Of a stretch of DNA of 64,000 nt, positions 24,716 to 34,596 are shown one piece after another. The DNA lies in contig JAJNBJ010000008.1 in assembly GCA_021155965.1 (NCBI GenBank), positions 56,431-120,430 of the forward strand. Direction: 5' to 3'. Origin of the DNA: Flavipsychrobacter sp. Its GTDB lineage: Bacteria; Bacteroidota; Bacteroidia; Chitinophagales; Chitinophagaceae. Each line of letters begins with the position of its first letter. The first letter of the stretch is position 1. A program made the position numbers and the translations under genes. Under the pieces are notes generated by a model that was not told the origin of the DNA, did not search any database, and saw only the letters and a program-made list of their open reading frames with translations.

Positions 24716-27700
24716 TTATTGATTTACTTTAATAACTTTCTTTATTTCTTTCTTGTCTCCCTGCCCAAACTCAATTAAGTACATTCCGCTTGGCAAGTTG
24801 TTGATGTCTATAGTATTAGTGTATTTACCAGTGGCTTTTGTGAACTGGTAGCTTCTGCAAACCTGTCCGCTCATGGTAAACACTGTCACCTTTACATCAC
24901 CATCTTTATCATTATCAATACTGAAGTTAACATTACCTGCCGTTGGGTTAGGGTACACTAAAATATCTGACTGCGCCTGTATATCATCAACCGGGTTGTT
25001 GAATGCAGCACCTTCTTTACTAGATGCTACAGGTATAACGAACAATGGCGTTTCTGTCACCGTCAGTGTAACGTTTGTTCCTGATGTCGACATTGTGGCT
25101 ACATTCATGGTATCCTGACCTATAGTTGGGCTATATGCGCGTACGCTACCTGTTGTACCTACGTTAAGTGTATATGACATAGTTGACCCATTTTCAGTTG
25201 GCTTAACCAGCACATAAGCTGATTTACCCGCCAGTTCATACCTGTCTACGATCGGGTTTGTGCTGATCGTCTCCTTGTACACATACTCTCCCATCAGCGT
25301 ATTTGCCTGCCTCAGGTAGTCAGCCGCCGGTTTGCGTGACCTGTCCGGGTTTATAAGGCCGGATGAAGCGAACTTCGTAGGATTAGCAATATTGTCGTCA
25401 TACATCATATAGAAGAACGTACGCTCTATGCCCATCCTCGCGTTCAGCAAGCATGTGCGTAAGGTCCAGTCTGCCTGCGTTTGCAAAGCAGTTTTGCTGC
25501 CTATAGGAATAGCCTTGATAACACTACCAGTATTGATATCATAGCCTGTTTCAGTGATCCATACCGGCATGTCTTTAGCATATGCATGCGCTGCTTTGAT
25601 GAAGGCAGCAGCAAAAGTATCAGCATGCGCAACCTCGGGAGCCGCACCTCTTGTGCCTAAACCCTGCATAGATCCACCATCATCAGAATACAAGTGGTAA
25701 TTGATCACATCCCAGCACAGGTTAACCGAACCATCTGCTTTATATCCCCTATTTTCTATGCACCAATCTATCATGCCACGGAGATAATCGGGAGTTGGCG
25801 TTGCAACACCCCCCATTACAACCATCATAGTAGAGTCTGCATTTTTCACGCCTACCCCAGGGCCCATTGTGTTCTTATGGCCGTCATAAAAAGCAGAAAG
25901 ATTTGCAGCATATTCGCGGCCTGTCTGGTATGCCTTCCTGCCTTTCCACCACTTATCACGCTCGTTATCACACTCAATATATTTTACAAGGTTCAATCCT
26001 TTCTTTACAACGTTGGCGGGATCACCTGTCCACCTTGTCGATGCATCAACAGATAACAAAGAAGAACTAACACCCGGATTGTTGCCATAGCGTGCCGCAA
26101 ACTGGAACCCAAGTTTTGCTTGTTTTATATATGACGCAGGATTTGAAAAGTCACTGCCATAAGGAACCGGGGTGTTTTCCGGGTCCCGTTCAGTAGTAGG
26201 ATAAGTAGCCACCATCCATCCCGGGATCGTCTTTATATCCACAAGCATCTCCATTCCCTCAGCTTTGCACCTCGCATACATGGTATCCAGGTTCCAGCTT
26301 CCGCTGTGAGATGGATTGTAGGTATAACCACCATCATTAGGCTCCAGTTTCTCCCAATCGAGGTAATGCCTGATAGCCGTAAAGTTCTTGGCAGCGGTCA
26401 TTCTCGATTCATCGATAACCAAAGGGGCGCTTGGGTGCTCAAAATCCCACTCAAAAGCATTGACACCAAACTGCTGCTTCAATTTTATATTCTTTGGAGG
26501 TGCACTAGCTAATGCACTTGGCGCCTGGTAAGTACCGTAGACCTCCATTTCATTAGGATAAGTGCCATAACAATTGATTACCAGGTATTTCACATTATTT
26601 GCCGGAACAGACAAACTATATGTAGAAGGTGAAGATGGATTAGGCCCTACCCAACTGTTGTACTGCGTACCAGTAAACGTAGCTATCGCCACTTTATTCC
26701 ATAATGAATCTATATAGTACAATGTAAATGGCGTCGTTGTGTTAGAACCCGCACCATCATAAAATTTGATACTGTCTATATTGATCTTCTCACCTTTTAA
26801 CACTGGATAGTAAGCATCATAGTTAGAGAGTATCTTTCCCCACCCTGTAGTAACGGTTGCAGAAAGTACACCGTCATGCAGCCCTTCAAGACCATTGCTG
26901 CAATTATTAAGCTGGTACCACCTTTTGGGATCCATAGGTATCCTGCCGGATGTTAGCGTACTTCCGGTACCACTCGTCCCTGTCGATGCATTTACAGTTA
27001 CCACTTTAGTAGCTGCTGCAGTACCACAGCTTCCGGAAACAGTATAACTGACAGTAGCTGTGCCTGCAGATAAACCCGCAACCACACCTGCAGAGCTCAC
27101 AGTAGCAACACTTGTTGCAGAACATCCCCAGGAACCACCTGATGCTGTACTGCCCAATGTCGTAGTTGCACCAACTGTTATTAAAGCCGTACCTGTTATT
27201 GATCCGGCATTAGGAGTAGAATTTACCGAAATTGTTTTTGTAGCTGTAGCTGTGCCGCAACCACTGGCAACAGTGTAGGCGATCGTAGCCGTACCATTTG
27301 AAACACCGGTCACAACACCAGCACTGTTCACAGTTGCAACTGCCGTTGACGAGCTGGTCCATGCACCACCACCCACACTGCTTGTCAAAGTTGTTGTGCT
27401 GCCGGGACAAACAGTAGCCGCACCGCTGATACTGCCTGCACTTGCGGTTGAGTTAACCGTAATGACCTTAGCAACAGTAGCGCTGCCACAACTGCTTGAA
27501 ACCGCATATATGATCGTAGCTGTACCATTTGATACACCGGTCACAACACCAGCGCTGTTTACAGTTGCAACGCCCGTTGACGAGCTGGTCCATGTGCCAC
27601 CACTCACACTACTTGTCAAAGTTGTAGTGCTGCCAGGGCAAATGGTAGCCGTGCCGCTAATGCTGCCGGCACTGGCAGTTGAGTTAACTGTAATAGTTTT

Positions 27701-28831
27701 CGTAGCCCTTGCAGTGCCACAACTGTTAGTTACCGTATAACTGATGGTAGCTGTACCATTTGCAACACCTGTCACTACTCCGGCACTGTTTATAGTGGCA
27801 ATGCCTGTTGAGGAACTGCTCCAGGTACCACCGGTTACATAATTTGTTAAAGTTGTAGTGCTGCCGGGGCAAACAGAGCTTGCACCCGATATACTTCCCG
27901 CACTAAATGCAGAACTTACGGCTATTGTTTTAGTAGCAACAGCCGAACCGCAGCTATTAGCAACGGAATAAGTAATTGTAGCTGTTCCGGCTGAAACTCC
28001 GGTTATTACTCCTGAACTATTAACTGTAGCAACACCTGTTGCAGAGCTGCTCCAGGTACCACCGGTTACGCCACCTGATGCTGTAAATGTTGTTGTACCG
28101 CCAGGGCAAATACTTGTTACACCTGTTATAGTACCGGGATTTGCAGAAGCATTTACGGTTACAGTAGTTGTTGCCAGCAAGCCCGATATAGTATAAGAAA
28201 TGGTAGCCGTTCCTGCAGAAACGCCGGCAACAATACCCGTACCGGAATTTACTGTGGCAATAGCAGTATTACCGCTGGTCCACACACCACCCCATGAGGC
28301 GTTGCCCAGGGAAGTAGTGCTGCCTGTGCACATTATCCCATACCCTGTTATAGGAGTAGATAGCCCTGCCGACGTACCATATACCTTTACTTTCTGTGGG
28401 ATGCAGTTGCCATACTTACGTACGATAATGGTATCCGCAGTCACGGGTGTAGCCAGGTTAATGTCCACCCATGCCATATATGATGCACCTGTAAAAGTTC
28501 CTAAAAGTGTTTTTGTAGTACCATTCACTGCATAAATTGAAGCCGGTGTTGAGGCAAAAGTGCCTGTATAGTCGTATAATGATAGTTTGGTAACATTCGC
28601 TCTTGACTGCAATTTTAACTTCACATCAACATATTGCATGTTAACTGATGCCCAAACGTCTGCAACCAACCTGGTTACATCGTCATTAAGCCATGGAGTA
28701 TAATCCTGTCCCGTACTGATGTTCGAGCTGATCGATGTTACAGTGATCCTCGATGCCGTCTGGGAGTAGCCTATATTCCATACACACATGCATATAGCAA
28801 TAGCGTATATTGCCTTTCTCACAATACCCAT
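24716..28831 (-). CDS. Secreted BIG2-repeat clan GH-A-like glycoside hydrolase with T9SS sorting domain
   Basis: 1371 aa from ATG 28831 (a TTG six bases upstream is less likely). A signal peptide (AIYAIAICMCVWNIGYSQ) is followed by a discoidin-like sandwich (~25-165), six BIG2-like Ig repeats (~170-670; for example VCPGSTTTLTSSVSGGTW and STAVATVNSAGVVTGVSNGT), a second beta-sandwich, and a TIM-barrel region (~815-1210). The barrel carries FTAIRHYLDWEKLEPNDGGY, KYIECDNERDKWW (Asn-Glu pair, likely acid/base) and MPVWITETGYD (likely nucleophile Glu). C-terminal ILVYPNPTAGNVNFSI is a T9SS type A domain. The two Glu motifs fit clan GH-A. Lying inside the polysaccharide cluster, it may trim or release the polymer; the substrate is unknown. 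Confidence 0.85.
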   Translation of the reverse strand: MGIVRKAIYAIAICMCVWNIGYSQTASRITVTSISSNISTGQDYTPWLNDDVTRLVADVWASVNMQYVDVKLKLQSRANVTKLSLYDYTGTFASTPASIYAVNGTTKTLLGTFTGASYMAWVDINLATPVTADTIIVRKYGNCIPQKVKVYGTSAGLSTPITGYGIMCTGSTTSLGNASWGGVWTSGNTAIATVNSGTGIVAGVSAGTATISYTISGLLATTTVTVNASANPGTITGVTSICPGGTTTFTASGGVTGGTWSSSATGVATVNSSGVITGVSAGTATITYSVANSCGSAVATKTIAVSSAFSAGSISGASSVCPGSTTTLTNYVTGGTWSSSSTGIATINSAGVVTGVANGTATISYTVTNSCGTARATKTITVNSTASAGSISGTATICPGSTTTLTSSVSGGTWTSSSTGVATVNSAGVVTGVSNGTATIIYAVSSSCGSATVAKVITVNSTASAGSISGAATVCPGSTTTLTSSVGGGAWTSSSTAVATVNSAGVVTGVSNGTATIAYTVASGCGTATATKTISVNSTPNAGSITGTALITVGATTTLGSTASGGSWGCSATSVATVSSAGVVAGLSAGTATVSYTVSGSCGTAAATKVVTVNASTGTSGTGSTLTSGRIPMDPKRWYQLNNCSNGLEGLHDGVLSATVTTGWGKILSNYDAYYPVLKGEKINIDSIKFYDGAGSNTTTPFTLYYIDSLWNKVAIATFTGTQYNSWVGPNPSSPSTYSLSVPANNVKYLVINCYGTYPNEMEVYGTYQAPSALASAPPKNIKLKQQFGVNAFEWDFEHPSAPLVIDESRMTAAKNFTAIRHYLDWEKLEPNDGGYTYNPSHSGSWNLDTMYARCKAEGMEMLVDIKTIPGWMVATYPTTERDPENTPVPYGSDFSNPASYIKQAKLGFQFAARYGNNPGVSSSLLSVDASTRWTGDPANVVKKGLNLVKYIECDNERDKWWKGRKAYQTGREYAANLSAFYDGHKNTMGPGVGVKNADSTMMVVMGGVATPTPDYLRGMIDWCIENRGYKADGSVNLCWDVINYHLYSDDGGSMQGLGTRGAAPEVAHADTFAAAFIKAAHAYAKDMPVWITETGYDINTGSVIKAIPIGSKTALQTQADWTLRTCLLNARMGIERTFFYMMYDDNIANPTKFASSGLINPDRSRKPAADYLRQANTLMGEYVYKETISTNPIVDRYELAGKSAYVLVKPTENGSTMSYTLNVGTTGSVRAYSPTIGQDTMNVATMSTSGTNVTLTVTETPLFVIPVASSKEGAAFNNPVDDIQAQSDILVYPNPTAGNVNFSIDNDKDGDVKVTVFTMSGQVCRSYQFTKATGKYTNTIDINNLPSGMYLIEFGQGDKKEIKKVIKVNQ

Positions 28832-29303
28832 ACTCAAATTATTTTAAAAGTTTAAAAATAAATAGCCCGTGAACCAGGTACACACCTTGGGCTGGAAGAG
28901 AAAAACAAAAAAGATAAAAAGAAAACAAATCTCCCCTGCAACTCACTTCACAAAATTCTGATCGCCTGCGTATACTCAAGCTCTCAAAAAACCAATATGT
29001 TTCCGGATGGAACTAATGTAAAAATAAGGAGGATTTCGCAACAAAAATCACACCTGTTTACAAATTATTATTGATACTTTATTCAGGTATGATACACAGT
29101 CATCTATAAAAAGCGCTCAAAATTTTTTTTCATAACATTAAGAAATGTGTAGAACAAAATACGCATTTTGTGTAAGATTTTTTGTTGCGCGAAGTAATAA
29201 AAAGTTCATTCCAGTAAACGCAGGACATGTATTTATAGTGCCGCTCAAATGCAGTATTAACAATACTTTCAGAAATCGTTAGCAAATATTGCGGGATACT
29301 GTT
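28832..29303. other. Leader of the hydrolase gene with a hairpin; AT-rich
   Basis: No gene. A hairpin AGCCC...GGGCT with inner AGGT/ACCT pairs lies at 28864-28893, ending 33 bp before the hydrolase ATG on the minus strand. Further upstream, TTTTTG and TATTTTTA on the minus strand (near 29045-29020) could be a weak promoter pair. Confidence 0.4.
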
Positions 29304-30635
29304 TTAAGCCTGCGCCCTGAGGCTAACCAGTGTCTTTGGGTAGAAGCTTATTGCATACTTAAGCGTGTTTAAAAAATTGACACCGAAGTACTTAGTAAGA
29401 AAATACTGGCTGATGCAGAAATTCACCAGTGATGCAAACAGCGTGCCGTAGGCGGCACCTATTATACCATATCTGTTGATAAAAAAATAATTAGCAAAAA
29501 CATTGCATAATGCGGAGAACATTACTGTGTAAAAATTGATGTGGGGCAGACCAATTGAGTCAAGAATAGTTCCCGATTGTCTCGCATAAGGCATTAATAA
29601 ACAGTACAGTACTACTATCCTGAGTATGGGTACAGAGTCGGCATATTTGGCACCGGCAATTATGTTGACAAAAAAATCAGGAAAGATATATAGTACAAGT
29701 AGCCCCGGCAATAATATGGCGAGTATAGCGCCAACAGACTTTTCATACAACTCCTTTGCCGCTTCTTTACCTTCCGTAGCTGCCCGCCGCGCGCTTTGCG
29801 GAAATACAATTGTTGCTACCGTACCCGTAGGCACTTCAACCAGGCTGGTGATGCGCGTGGCAATGGCATATACGCCAGTGGCAACAGGAGAAATCAAATA
29901 ACCGAGCATCCACTGGTCTATATTGCCGAATATGATGGAACTGACAATGGTACCAAAAGTGAACTTGCCGTAATTAATGAGTGTCTTCACCCACTGCCTA
30001 TCCACTTTACCTGAGTAGGTTAAATAGCTCCGCGCATAAAAATAAGATATAACCAGGCTGACGACAGCCGCAGCAAACTGCACAAAAACCAGGGAAATCA
30101 GGGAATAGCTATGCTTAAAAATGTAAGACAGGAAGATGTACAAGAAAAGGATAACCGATCCTGACAACGAACTAAAATAAGTCCCTTTGAATTTCAGGTT
30201 TGCCTGTTGCAGGTTATTGAACTGGTTGGTGAACCCGGTAACTATAAAAACAACACAAAAAGCGTAAAACAACTGCTCTATCTCCTGCATATGCCATGCC
30301 CGGCTCAACAGTTTTGCCAGGATACAGTTGATGATGATGCATACAAGCGTTAAAATACCTGTTACTGCAAATGATGCAGAAACAATTTTTGAATAATCCT
30401 CTTTTTTAGCAGAAGAAAGATACTTCAGGAATGCATTACTGACGAGGCCATTACGCGCAAATTCGATGAGCGTTGTAGTACCCATGAACAAGCACCAAAC
30501 CCCAAAGGTATTTTTGTCAAGCGTCCTGACAAGAAAATAAAAACCACCAAAGCTCAGCAATATATTAGAAAGGTTTTTCAGTAACGTGAAGAAGCCTGAG
30601 TTCACCCAATAATTGCCAGCTATGTTTAGTTTCAT
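29304..30635 (-). CDS. Polysaccharide flippase (Wzx-like, MOP superfamily)
   Basis: 443 aa with about 12 hydrophobic spans and a short N-terminal leader. Typical Wzx features: N-terminal GFFTLLKNLSNILLSFGGFYF, then VRTLDKNTFGVWCLFMGTTT and FARNGLVSNAFLKYLS; a mid-protein QWMLGYLISPVATGVYAIATR and a C-terminal GIIGAAYGTLFASLVNF. It should move undecaprenyl-linked repeat units across the inner membrane. It begins 14 bp after the NHL protein stop and is separated from the hydrolase gene by ~470 bp. Confidence 0.88.
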   Translation of the reverse strand: MKLNIAGNYWVNSGFFTLLKNLSNILLSFGGFYFLVRTLDKNTFGVWCLFMGTTTLIEFARNGLVSNAFLKYLSSAKKEDYSKIVSASFAVTGILTLVCIIINCILAKLLSRAWHMQEIEQLFYAFCVVFIVTGFTNQFNNLQQANLKFKGTYFSSLSGSVILFLYIFLSYIFKHSYSLISLVFVQFAAAVVSLVISYFYARSYLTYSGKVDRQWVKTLINYGKFTFGTIVSSIIFGNIDQWMLGYLISPVATGVYAIATRITSLVEVPTGTVATIVFPQSARRAATEGKEAAKELYEKSVGAILAILLPGLLVLYIFPDFFVNIIAGAKYADSVPILRIVVLYCLLMPYARQSGTILDSIGLPHINFYTVMFSALCNVFANYFFINRYGIIGAAYGTLFASLVNFCISQYFLTKYFGVNFLNTLKYAISFYPKTLVSLRAQA

Positions 30636-30649
30636 TTCACATATTTAAC

Positions 30650-31993
30650 TCACTGCTTAATAAACCTTGCAGATGCGATCCTGACACCTTCATGGTAACA
30701 GGCGACATAGTAGCAGCCGGGAGGCAACCCGGCAATGTTCACTAAAGCCTTTTTGTCCTTCAATGTGGCTTCGTATAATCTGTTCCCGAGCAAATCCTGC
30801 ATTTCCAGCTGAACATTGTCTTGCAATGATGTGCCGATCTCAACTTGTATTCTGTCATAAGCGGGCACAGGATAGATATGTAGCGCCGCTTGGTTTTTTG
30901 CCTGTACATCAACACCAGCCCTATCCATGTTCACAACCCGTACTACGCTATTGATGTAGTCGCCTATATAAATTTTATCGCCAGCAATTGCAATACCCAT
31001 TGGCCTGAATAATTGCGCATCTATGGCCTGCCCTCCATCACCCGAGTAACCTACACTGCCAACTCCTGCCACTGTGGCAACCACTCCTTCTGTGCTAACC
31101 CTGCGGAGGCGGTGATTATGCTCATCAGTAATATATGCATTCCCTAATGCATCAAAAGCTACAGTATTTGGTTTAGTAAATTGTGCTGCGGCTGCCGAAC
31201 CATTATCTCCGCTAAAACCTGCAACTCCCGTGCCTGCAAATGTGCTGATAACACCAGAAGTGTTTACTTTACGGATCACATTGTTCAATTGGTCTGCGAT
31301 AAAAACATTCCCTGCAGCATCAACAGTAACACCCACTGGCCCAAAGAGTGTGGCGGCATTAGCAGGCCCGCCATCGCCGGAATAGGCTCCGGTTCCTGTG
31401 CCCGCAAATGTGCTGATAATGCCTGACGGAGCTATTTTACGTATCACATTATTGCCTGAATCAGCAACATATATATTTCCGGAAGCATCTGCTGCAATTC
31501 CTGTTGGTGTATTAAACGTAGCCGCAGTTGCTGCACCACCATCACCAGAATACCCCGCTATACCATTGCCTGCTATGGTAAAAATTATCCCGGTGGTGTC
31601 TATTTTACGAATGCGATGATCAAGGCCATCAGCTATCAATAAATTGCCAGCTGCATCAAATGCCAGGCTCGCGGGCCGCTGCATCATTGCGCTGTCAGCA
31701 CGTCCTCCATCTCCTCCATAACCACAAGTGGTTGTTCCGGCAAAAGTGCTGATGACACCCGACGAACTCACTTTTCGTATGGCACTGTTTACATGATCTG
31801 CGATGTATAGATGACCGGATTTGTCAAATGCCAATCCCCAAGGATGGTTAAACTCAGCAGACAATGGCATACCGCCACCATCTGAGTATCCTATTACCCC
31901 ATTGCCGGCAAAAGTATGTATACGTTGCGCACGAACATGAATGGAAAAAAGCAGTATCCATACCAGCATGTAAAACAGTATATTTTTTTTCAT
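30650..31993 (-). CDS. Secreted NHL-repeat beta-propeller protein with T9SS sorting domain (paralogue of 1916-3250)
   Basis: 447 aa, signal peptide MKKNILFYMLVWILLFSIHVRAQ. Six NHL blades are seen between ~25 and 360, each with a variant of TFAGTGVAGYSGDGGxAxxA and NxYIADxxNNVIRKV. The C-terminal IYPVPAYDRIQVEIG ... GCYYVACYHEGVRIASARFIKQ is a type A sorting domain with YPVP in place of the usual YPNP. First gene of the polysaccharide cluster in transcription order, 14 bp before the flippase, so it is co-transcribed. A propeller exported with the polymer machinery might bind or organise the polysaccharide on the cell surface; this is inference. Confidence 0.88.
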   Translation of the reverse strand: MKKNILFYMLVWILLFSIHVRAQRIHTFAGNGVIGYSDGGGMPLSAEFNHPWGLAFDKSGHLYIADHVNSAIRKVSSSGVISTFAGTTTCGYGGDGGRADSAMMQRPASLAFDAAGNLLIADGLDHRIRKIDTTGIIFTIAGNGIAGYSGDGGAATAATFNTPTGIAADASGNIYVADSGNNVIRKIAPSGIISTFAGTGTGAYSGDGGPANAATLFGPVGVTVDAAGNVFIADQLNNVIRKVNTSGVISTFAGTGVAGFSGDNGSAAAAQFTKPNTVAFDALGNAYITDEHNHRLRRVSTEGVVATVAGVGSVGYSGDGGQAIDAQLFRPMGIAIAGDKIYIGDYINSVVRVVNMDRAGVDVQAKNQAALHIYPVPAYDRIQVEIGTSLQDNVQLEMQDLLGNRLYEATLKDKKALVNIAGLPPGCYYVACYHEGVRIASARFIKQ

Positions 31994-32146
31994 AGCAACT
32001 AATTTAAATCACGCGCCGATACAGCCTTTAATTCTGTTACCGCATAGTACATGACCTAATGAAAAATAATGCCAGCGTGAAGTTTGATAACGGCTTAATA
32101 ACTTGTATAAATGAAATAAGCACTACATATTGCAATCCTCACCATA
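31994..32146. other. Upstream region of the exopolysaccharide cluster
   Basis: About 150 bp between the NHL protein start and a tRNA-like relic. It should carry the promoter of the NHL-flippase unit (minus strand). No clear box was found. Confidence 0.4.
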
Positions 32147-32213
32147 TGCGTATCGGGGGAATTGAACCCACGACCTTCGCTGTGAAGGTGCGTTCTAGCC
32201 ACTAAATATGCTC
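32147..32213 (-). pseudogene. Degenerate tRNA-like gene next to tRNA-Asp
   Basis: Minus strand reads TTTAGTGGCTAGAACGCACC, an ACCTT...AAGGT anticodon-type stem, AGGTCGTGGGTTCAATTCCC and CGATACGCA. The T-arm and 3' half are tRNA-like, but the acceptor pairs only about 4 of 7, one T-stem pair is broken and the loop lacks T33. It is a decayed tRNA, isotype not assignable. Confidence 0.55.
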
Positions 32214-32220
32214 AAAAACA

Positions 32221-32247
32221 AAAAAGCCTCACATGAGTGAGGCTTTT
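32221..32247 (-). terminator. Terminator after tRNA-Asp
   Basis: Stem AAGCCTCAC/GTGAGGCTT with ATGA loop (32224-32245), T-run on the minus strand from 32225 down. It directly follows the tRNA 3' end. Confidence 0.85.
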
Positions 32248-32248
32248 G

Positions 32249-32322
32249 CGGACCGGACGGGACTCGAACCCGCGACCTCCGCCGTGACAGGGCGGCATTC
32301 TAACCGACTGAACTACCGATCC
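32249..32322 (-). tRNA. tRNA-Asp (GTC)
   Basis: 74 nt on the minus strand. Acceptor GGATCGG pairs with CCGGTCC, discriminator G. D-arm GTTCAGTCGGTTAGAAT, anticodon loop CTGTCAC with anticodon GTC, T-arm GCGGGTTCGAGTCCCGT. All arms pair. CCA is not encoded. Confidence 0.97.
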
Positions 32323-32540
32323 TTTTTCAGTTGGGGCTGCAAATGTAGTGTATATTTTTCAAATAGTGCAAAAGATATTTTTCTTCTTTCTTACAACCCT
32401 CCATATAAAATTCATAATGGTTAGTTAATTAGCTTCCCCCATAATTTGTTCATTTTGTGCTTATCTATTTTCAACATAACCAGCACACAAAAAAGGATGC
32501 TCGTTTTGTTAATTTCATCGCAAATATATTTGTACAAATA

Positions 32541-32571
32541 TTTGCAAAAGCCTGCAGGCATAATAATTTTG
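32541..32571 (+). promoter_or_regulatory. Bacteroidota-type promoter of accA
   Basis: TTTG at 32541-32544 and TAATTTTG at 32564-32571, 19 bp apart, an exact match to the -33 TTTG / -7 TAnnTTTG consensus. A second TAATTTTG at 32586-32593 lacks a properly spaced -33 element. The accA ATG is 42 bp downstream. Confidence 0.75.
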
Positions 32572-32613
32572 CGCGCATTAATTGCTAATTTTGTAAACCT
32601 TTAATTAACATGT

Positions 32614-33612
32614 ATGCAATTTCTTGATTTTGAAAAACCGCTGGAGGATCTATATACCCAGATCCACAAACTTAAGGAGATGTCTGCCAAAAATAAGGTG
32701 GATGTTTCGAACAGCGTACGTGAACTTGATGCATCTATTGAAAAAACCCGCTCACAGATATATGACAACCTTACGCCGTGGCAGCGGGTACAATTAAGCC
32801 GGCACCCCGACAGGCCCTATACTTTATATTATATTGAAAAGATATTCACCAACTTCACAGAATTGTACGGCGATCGCCAGGTGAAAGACGACAAAGCGAT
32901 GGTAGGTGGTATGGCATTGCTTAACGGGGAACCGGTAATGGTAGTAGGGCACCAGAAAGGGATCAACACCAAGATGCGTCAGCTACGAAATTTTGGTATG
33001 GCAAACCCTGAAGGTTACAGGAAAGCGTTAAGGCTGATGAAGATGGCAGAAAAATTCAATCGCCCCATCATCACTTTAATTGATACGCCTGGTGCATTCC
33101 CTGGCCTTGAAGCCGAAGAAAGGGGCCAGGCAGAAGCAATAGCCCGCAACCTGTTTGAAATGGTGAATATGAAAGTGCCCGTGATCTGCGTAATCATAGG
33201 TGAAGGGGCCTCAGGCGGAGCATTGGGTATTGGCGTTGGCGACCGCGTTGCCATGATGGAGAATACCTGGTATTCCGTTATTTCACCCGAATCCTGTTCA
33301 TCAATTTTGTGGCGCAGCTGGAATTTTAAAGAGAAAGCAGCAGAACAACTAAAACTGACCTATAAAGACATGAGCAGTTTTGGACTTGTTGATGATATTA
33401 TCCCTGAACCTGTGGGCGGTGCCCATTCTGATCCCGAGAAAACAGCCGAAACCTTGAAAACATACCTTACGAACGCCATATCTGCTTTAAAAATGATCAG
33501 CCCTGATGACCGTATCACCCAGCGTATTGAGAAGCTGTCAAAAATGGGGTTTTACGACGAAACAGTTACTGCAGACAACGGTACACCCGCACAAATCGAC
33601 GCCATAACCTGA
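32614..33612 (+). CDS. accA: Acetyl-CoA carboxylase carboxyltransferase subunit alpha
   Basis: 332 aa; the usual length is ~315-330. AccA with AccD transfers the carboxyl group from biotin-carboxyl carrier protein to acetyl-CoA to make malonyl-CoA, the first step of fatty acid synthesis. The characteristic N-terminus ([18 protein letters not shown]), ARHPDRP-like [52 protein letters not shown] and [16 protein letters not shown] (oxyanion-forming glycines) are all present in order. Start ATG 32614 follows a consensus promoter. It is followed by dapA after 89 bp. Confidence 0.96.
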   Translation: MQFLDFEKPLEDLYTQIHKLKEMSAKNKVDVSNSVRELDASIEKTRSQIYDNLTPWQRVQLSRHPDRPYTLYYIEKIFTNFTELYGDRQVKDDKAMVGGMALLNGEPVMVVGHQKGINTKMRQLRNFGMANPEGYRKALRLMKMAEKFNRPIITLIDTPGAFPGLEAEERGQAEAIARNLFEMVNMKVPVICVIIGEGASGGALGIGVGDRVAMMENTWYSVISPESCSSILWRSWNFKEKAAEQLKLTYKDMSSFGLVDDIIPEPVGGAHSDPEKTAETLKTYLTNAISALKMISPDDRITQRIEKLSKMGFYDETVTADNGTPAQIDAIT

Positions 33613-33701
33613 TTGTTAGGCTAGTTATGATATAAACTTATGAATTCTCTATAATTACACCTTGCCCACTTTTTATTGTTATTTTAAAAACTTACTGTCT
33701 A

Positions 33702-34583
33702 ATGGCGTATCAGCAACTTAAAGGCACAGGTGTAGCCTTAATAACACCTTTCCAAAAGAACGGGAGTATCGATTTCCCGGCACTTGAAAAATTAGTACAC
33801 AATGTCATTAAAGGCGGTGTAGATTTTCTGGTAGCATTAGGCACAACTGCCGAAACGCCAACACTCACCTCCGCAGAAAAACAGGAAGTGCTTAGTGCTG
33901 TGGTAAAATACAGCGATGGCAAAGTACCGGTTGTATGCGGCATAGGCGGGAACAATACCGAAGAAGTAATACACCAGTTGAAGACAATGAATCTGCAAGG
34001 CGTGGATGGCATTCTTAGCGTGGCACCTTATTACAATAAACCAACACAGGAAGGTATGTACCAGCATTTTAAAGCTGTGGCAGCCGCAACGAATAAACCT
34101 ATTATTCTTTACAACGTGCCGGGCCGCACAGGTAGTAATCTGCAGCCTGCCACCGCAATTCGCCTGGCAACAGATTGCAAGAATATAATAGGCATAAAAG
34201 AGGCAAGCGGCAATATTGTACAGAACATGGAACTGATCCAGAACAAGCCGGATGACTTCATTGTTCTTTCCGGTGATGACAACCTGGTACTGGCCCAGAT
34301 GGCAATAGGTATGGAAGGTATTATCTCTGTAGCTGCCAATTGTTTCACCAAGGATATGACCGACATTATTAACCTGTCGATAGTAGGTAAGTTTGATAAA
34401 GCCCGAAAGGTGCATTACAAATTGCTTACCGGGCTTGATCTCCTTTTTGTTGATGGCAACCCTCCCGGGGTAAAGTATGTGCTCAGCAAGCAAGGCGTGT
34501 GCAGCAATATTTTCAGGCTGCCTGTTGTGCCGGTGAGTGATACAACAGCCAAAAAGCTTGATGCATTTCTGAAAACACTATAG
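33702..34583 (+). CDS. dapA: 4-hydroxy-tetrahydrodipicolinate synthase
   Basis: 293 aa. It condenses pyruvate with aspartate semialdehyde in the lysine/diaminopimelate pathway. The Schiff-base Lys is K166 in IIGIKEASGN; the catalytic Tyr is Y137 in LYNVPGRTG; the substrate motif ALGTTAETPTLT (GTTGE in E. coli) and APYYNKPTQEGMYQHF are present. Length and order match intact enzymes. The TTG-less ATG start is unambiguous. A strong terminator follows the gene. Confidence 0.95.
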   Translation: MAYQQLKGTGVALITPFQKNGSIDFPALEKLVHNVIKGGVDFLVALGTTAETPTLTSAEKQEVLSAVVKYSDGKVPVVCGIGGNNTEEVIHQLKTMNLQGVDGILSVAPYYNKPTQEGMYQHFKAVAAATNKPIILYNVPGRTGSNLQPATAIRLATDCKNIIGIKEASGNIVQNMELIQNKPDDFIVLSGDDNLVLAQMAIGMEGIISVAANCFTKDMTDIINLSIVGKFDKARKVHYKLLTGLDLLFVDGNPPGVKYVLSKQGVCSNIFRLPVVPVSDTTAKKLDAFLKTL

Positions 34584-34596
34584 TCTTTTCTGGAAG

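Noticed and set aside
32233..32424. Open frame on the plus strand across tRNA-Asp (reads TGLEPATSAVTGRHSNRL)
   Set aside because: This is the well-known false protein produced by translating the complement of a tRNA gene; the tRNA folds perfectly.
33837..34493. Long antisense frames opposite dapA and lpxC/fabZ (for example 33837-34493 and 43683-44627)
   Set aside because: They lie entirely opposite clearly conserved genes and show no domain features.
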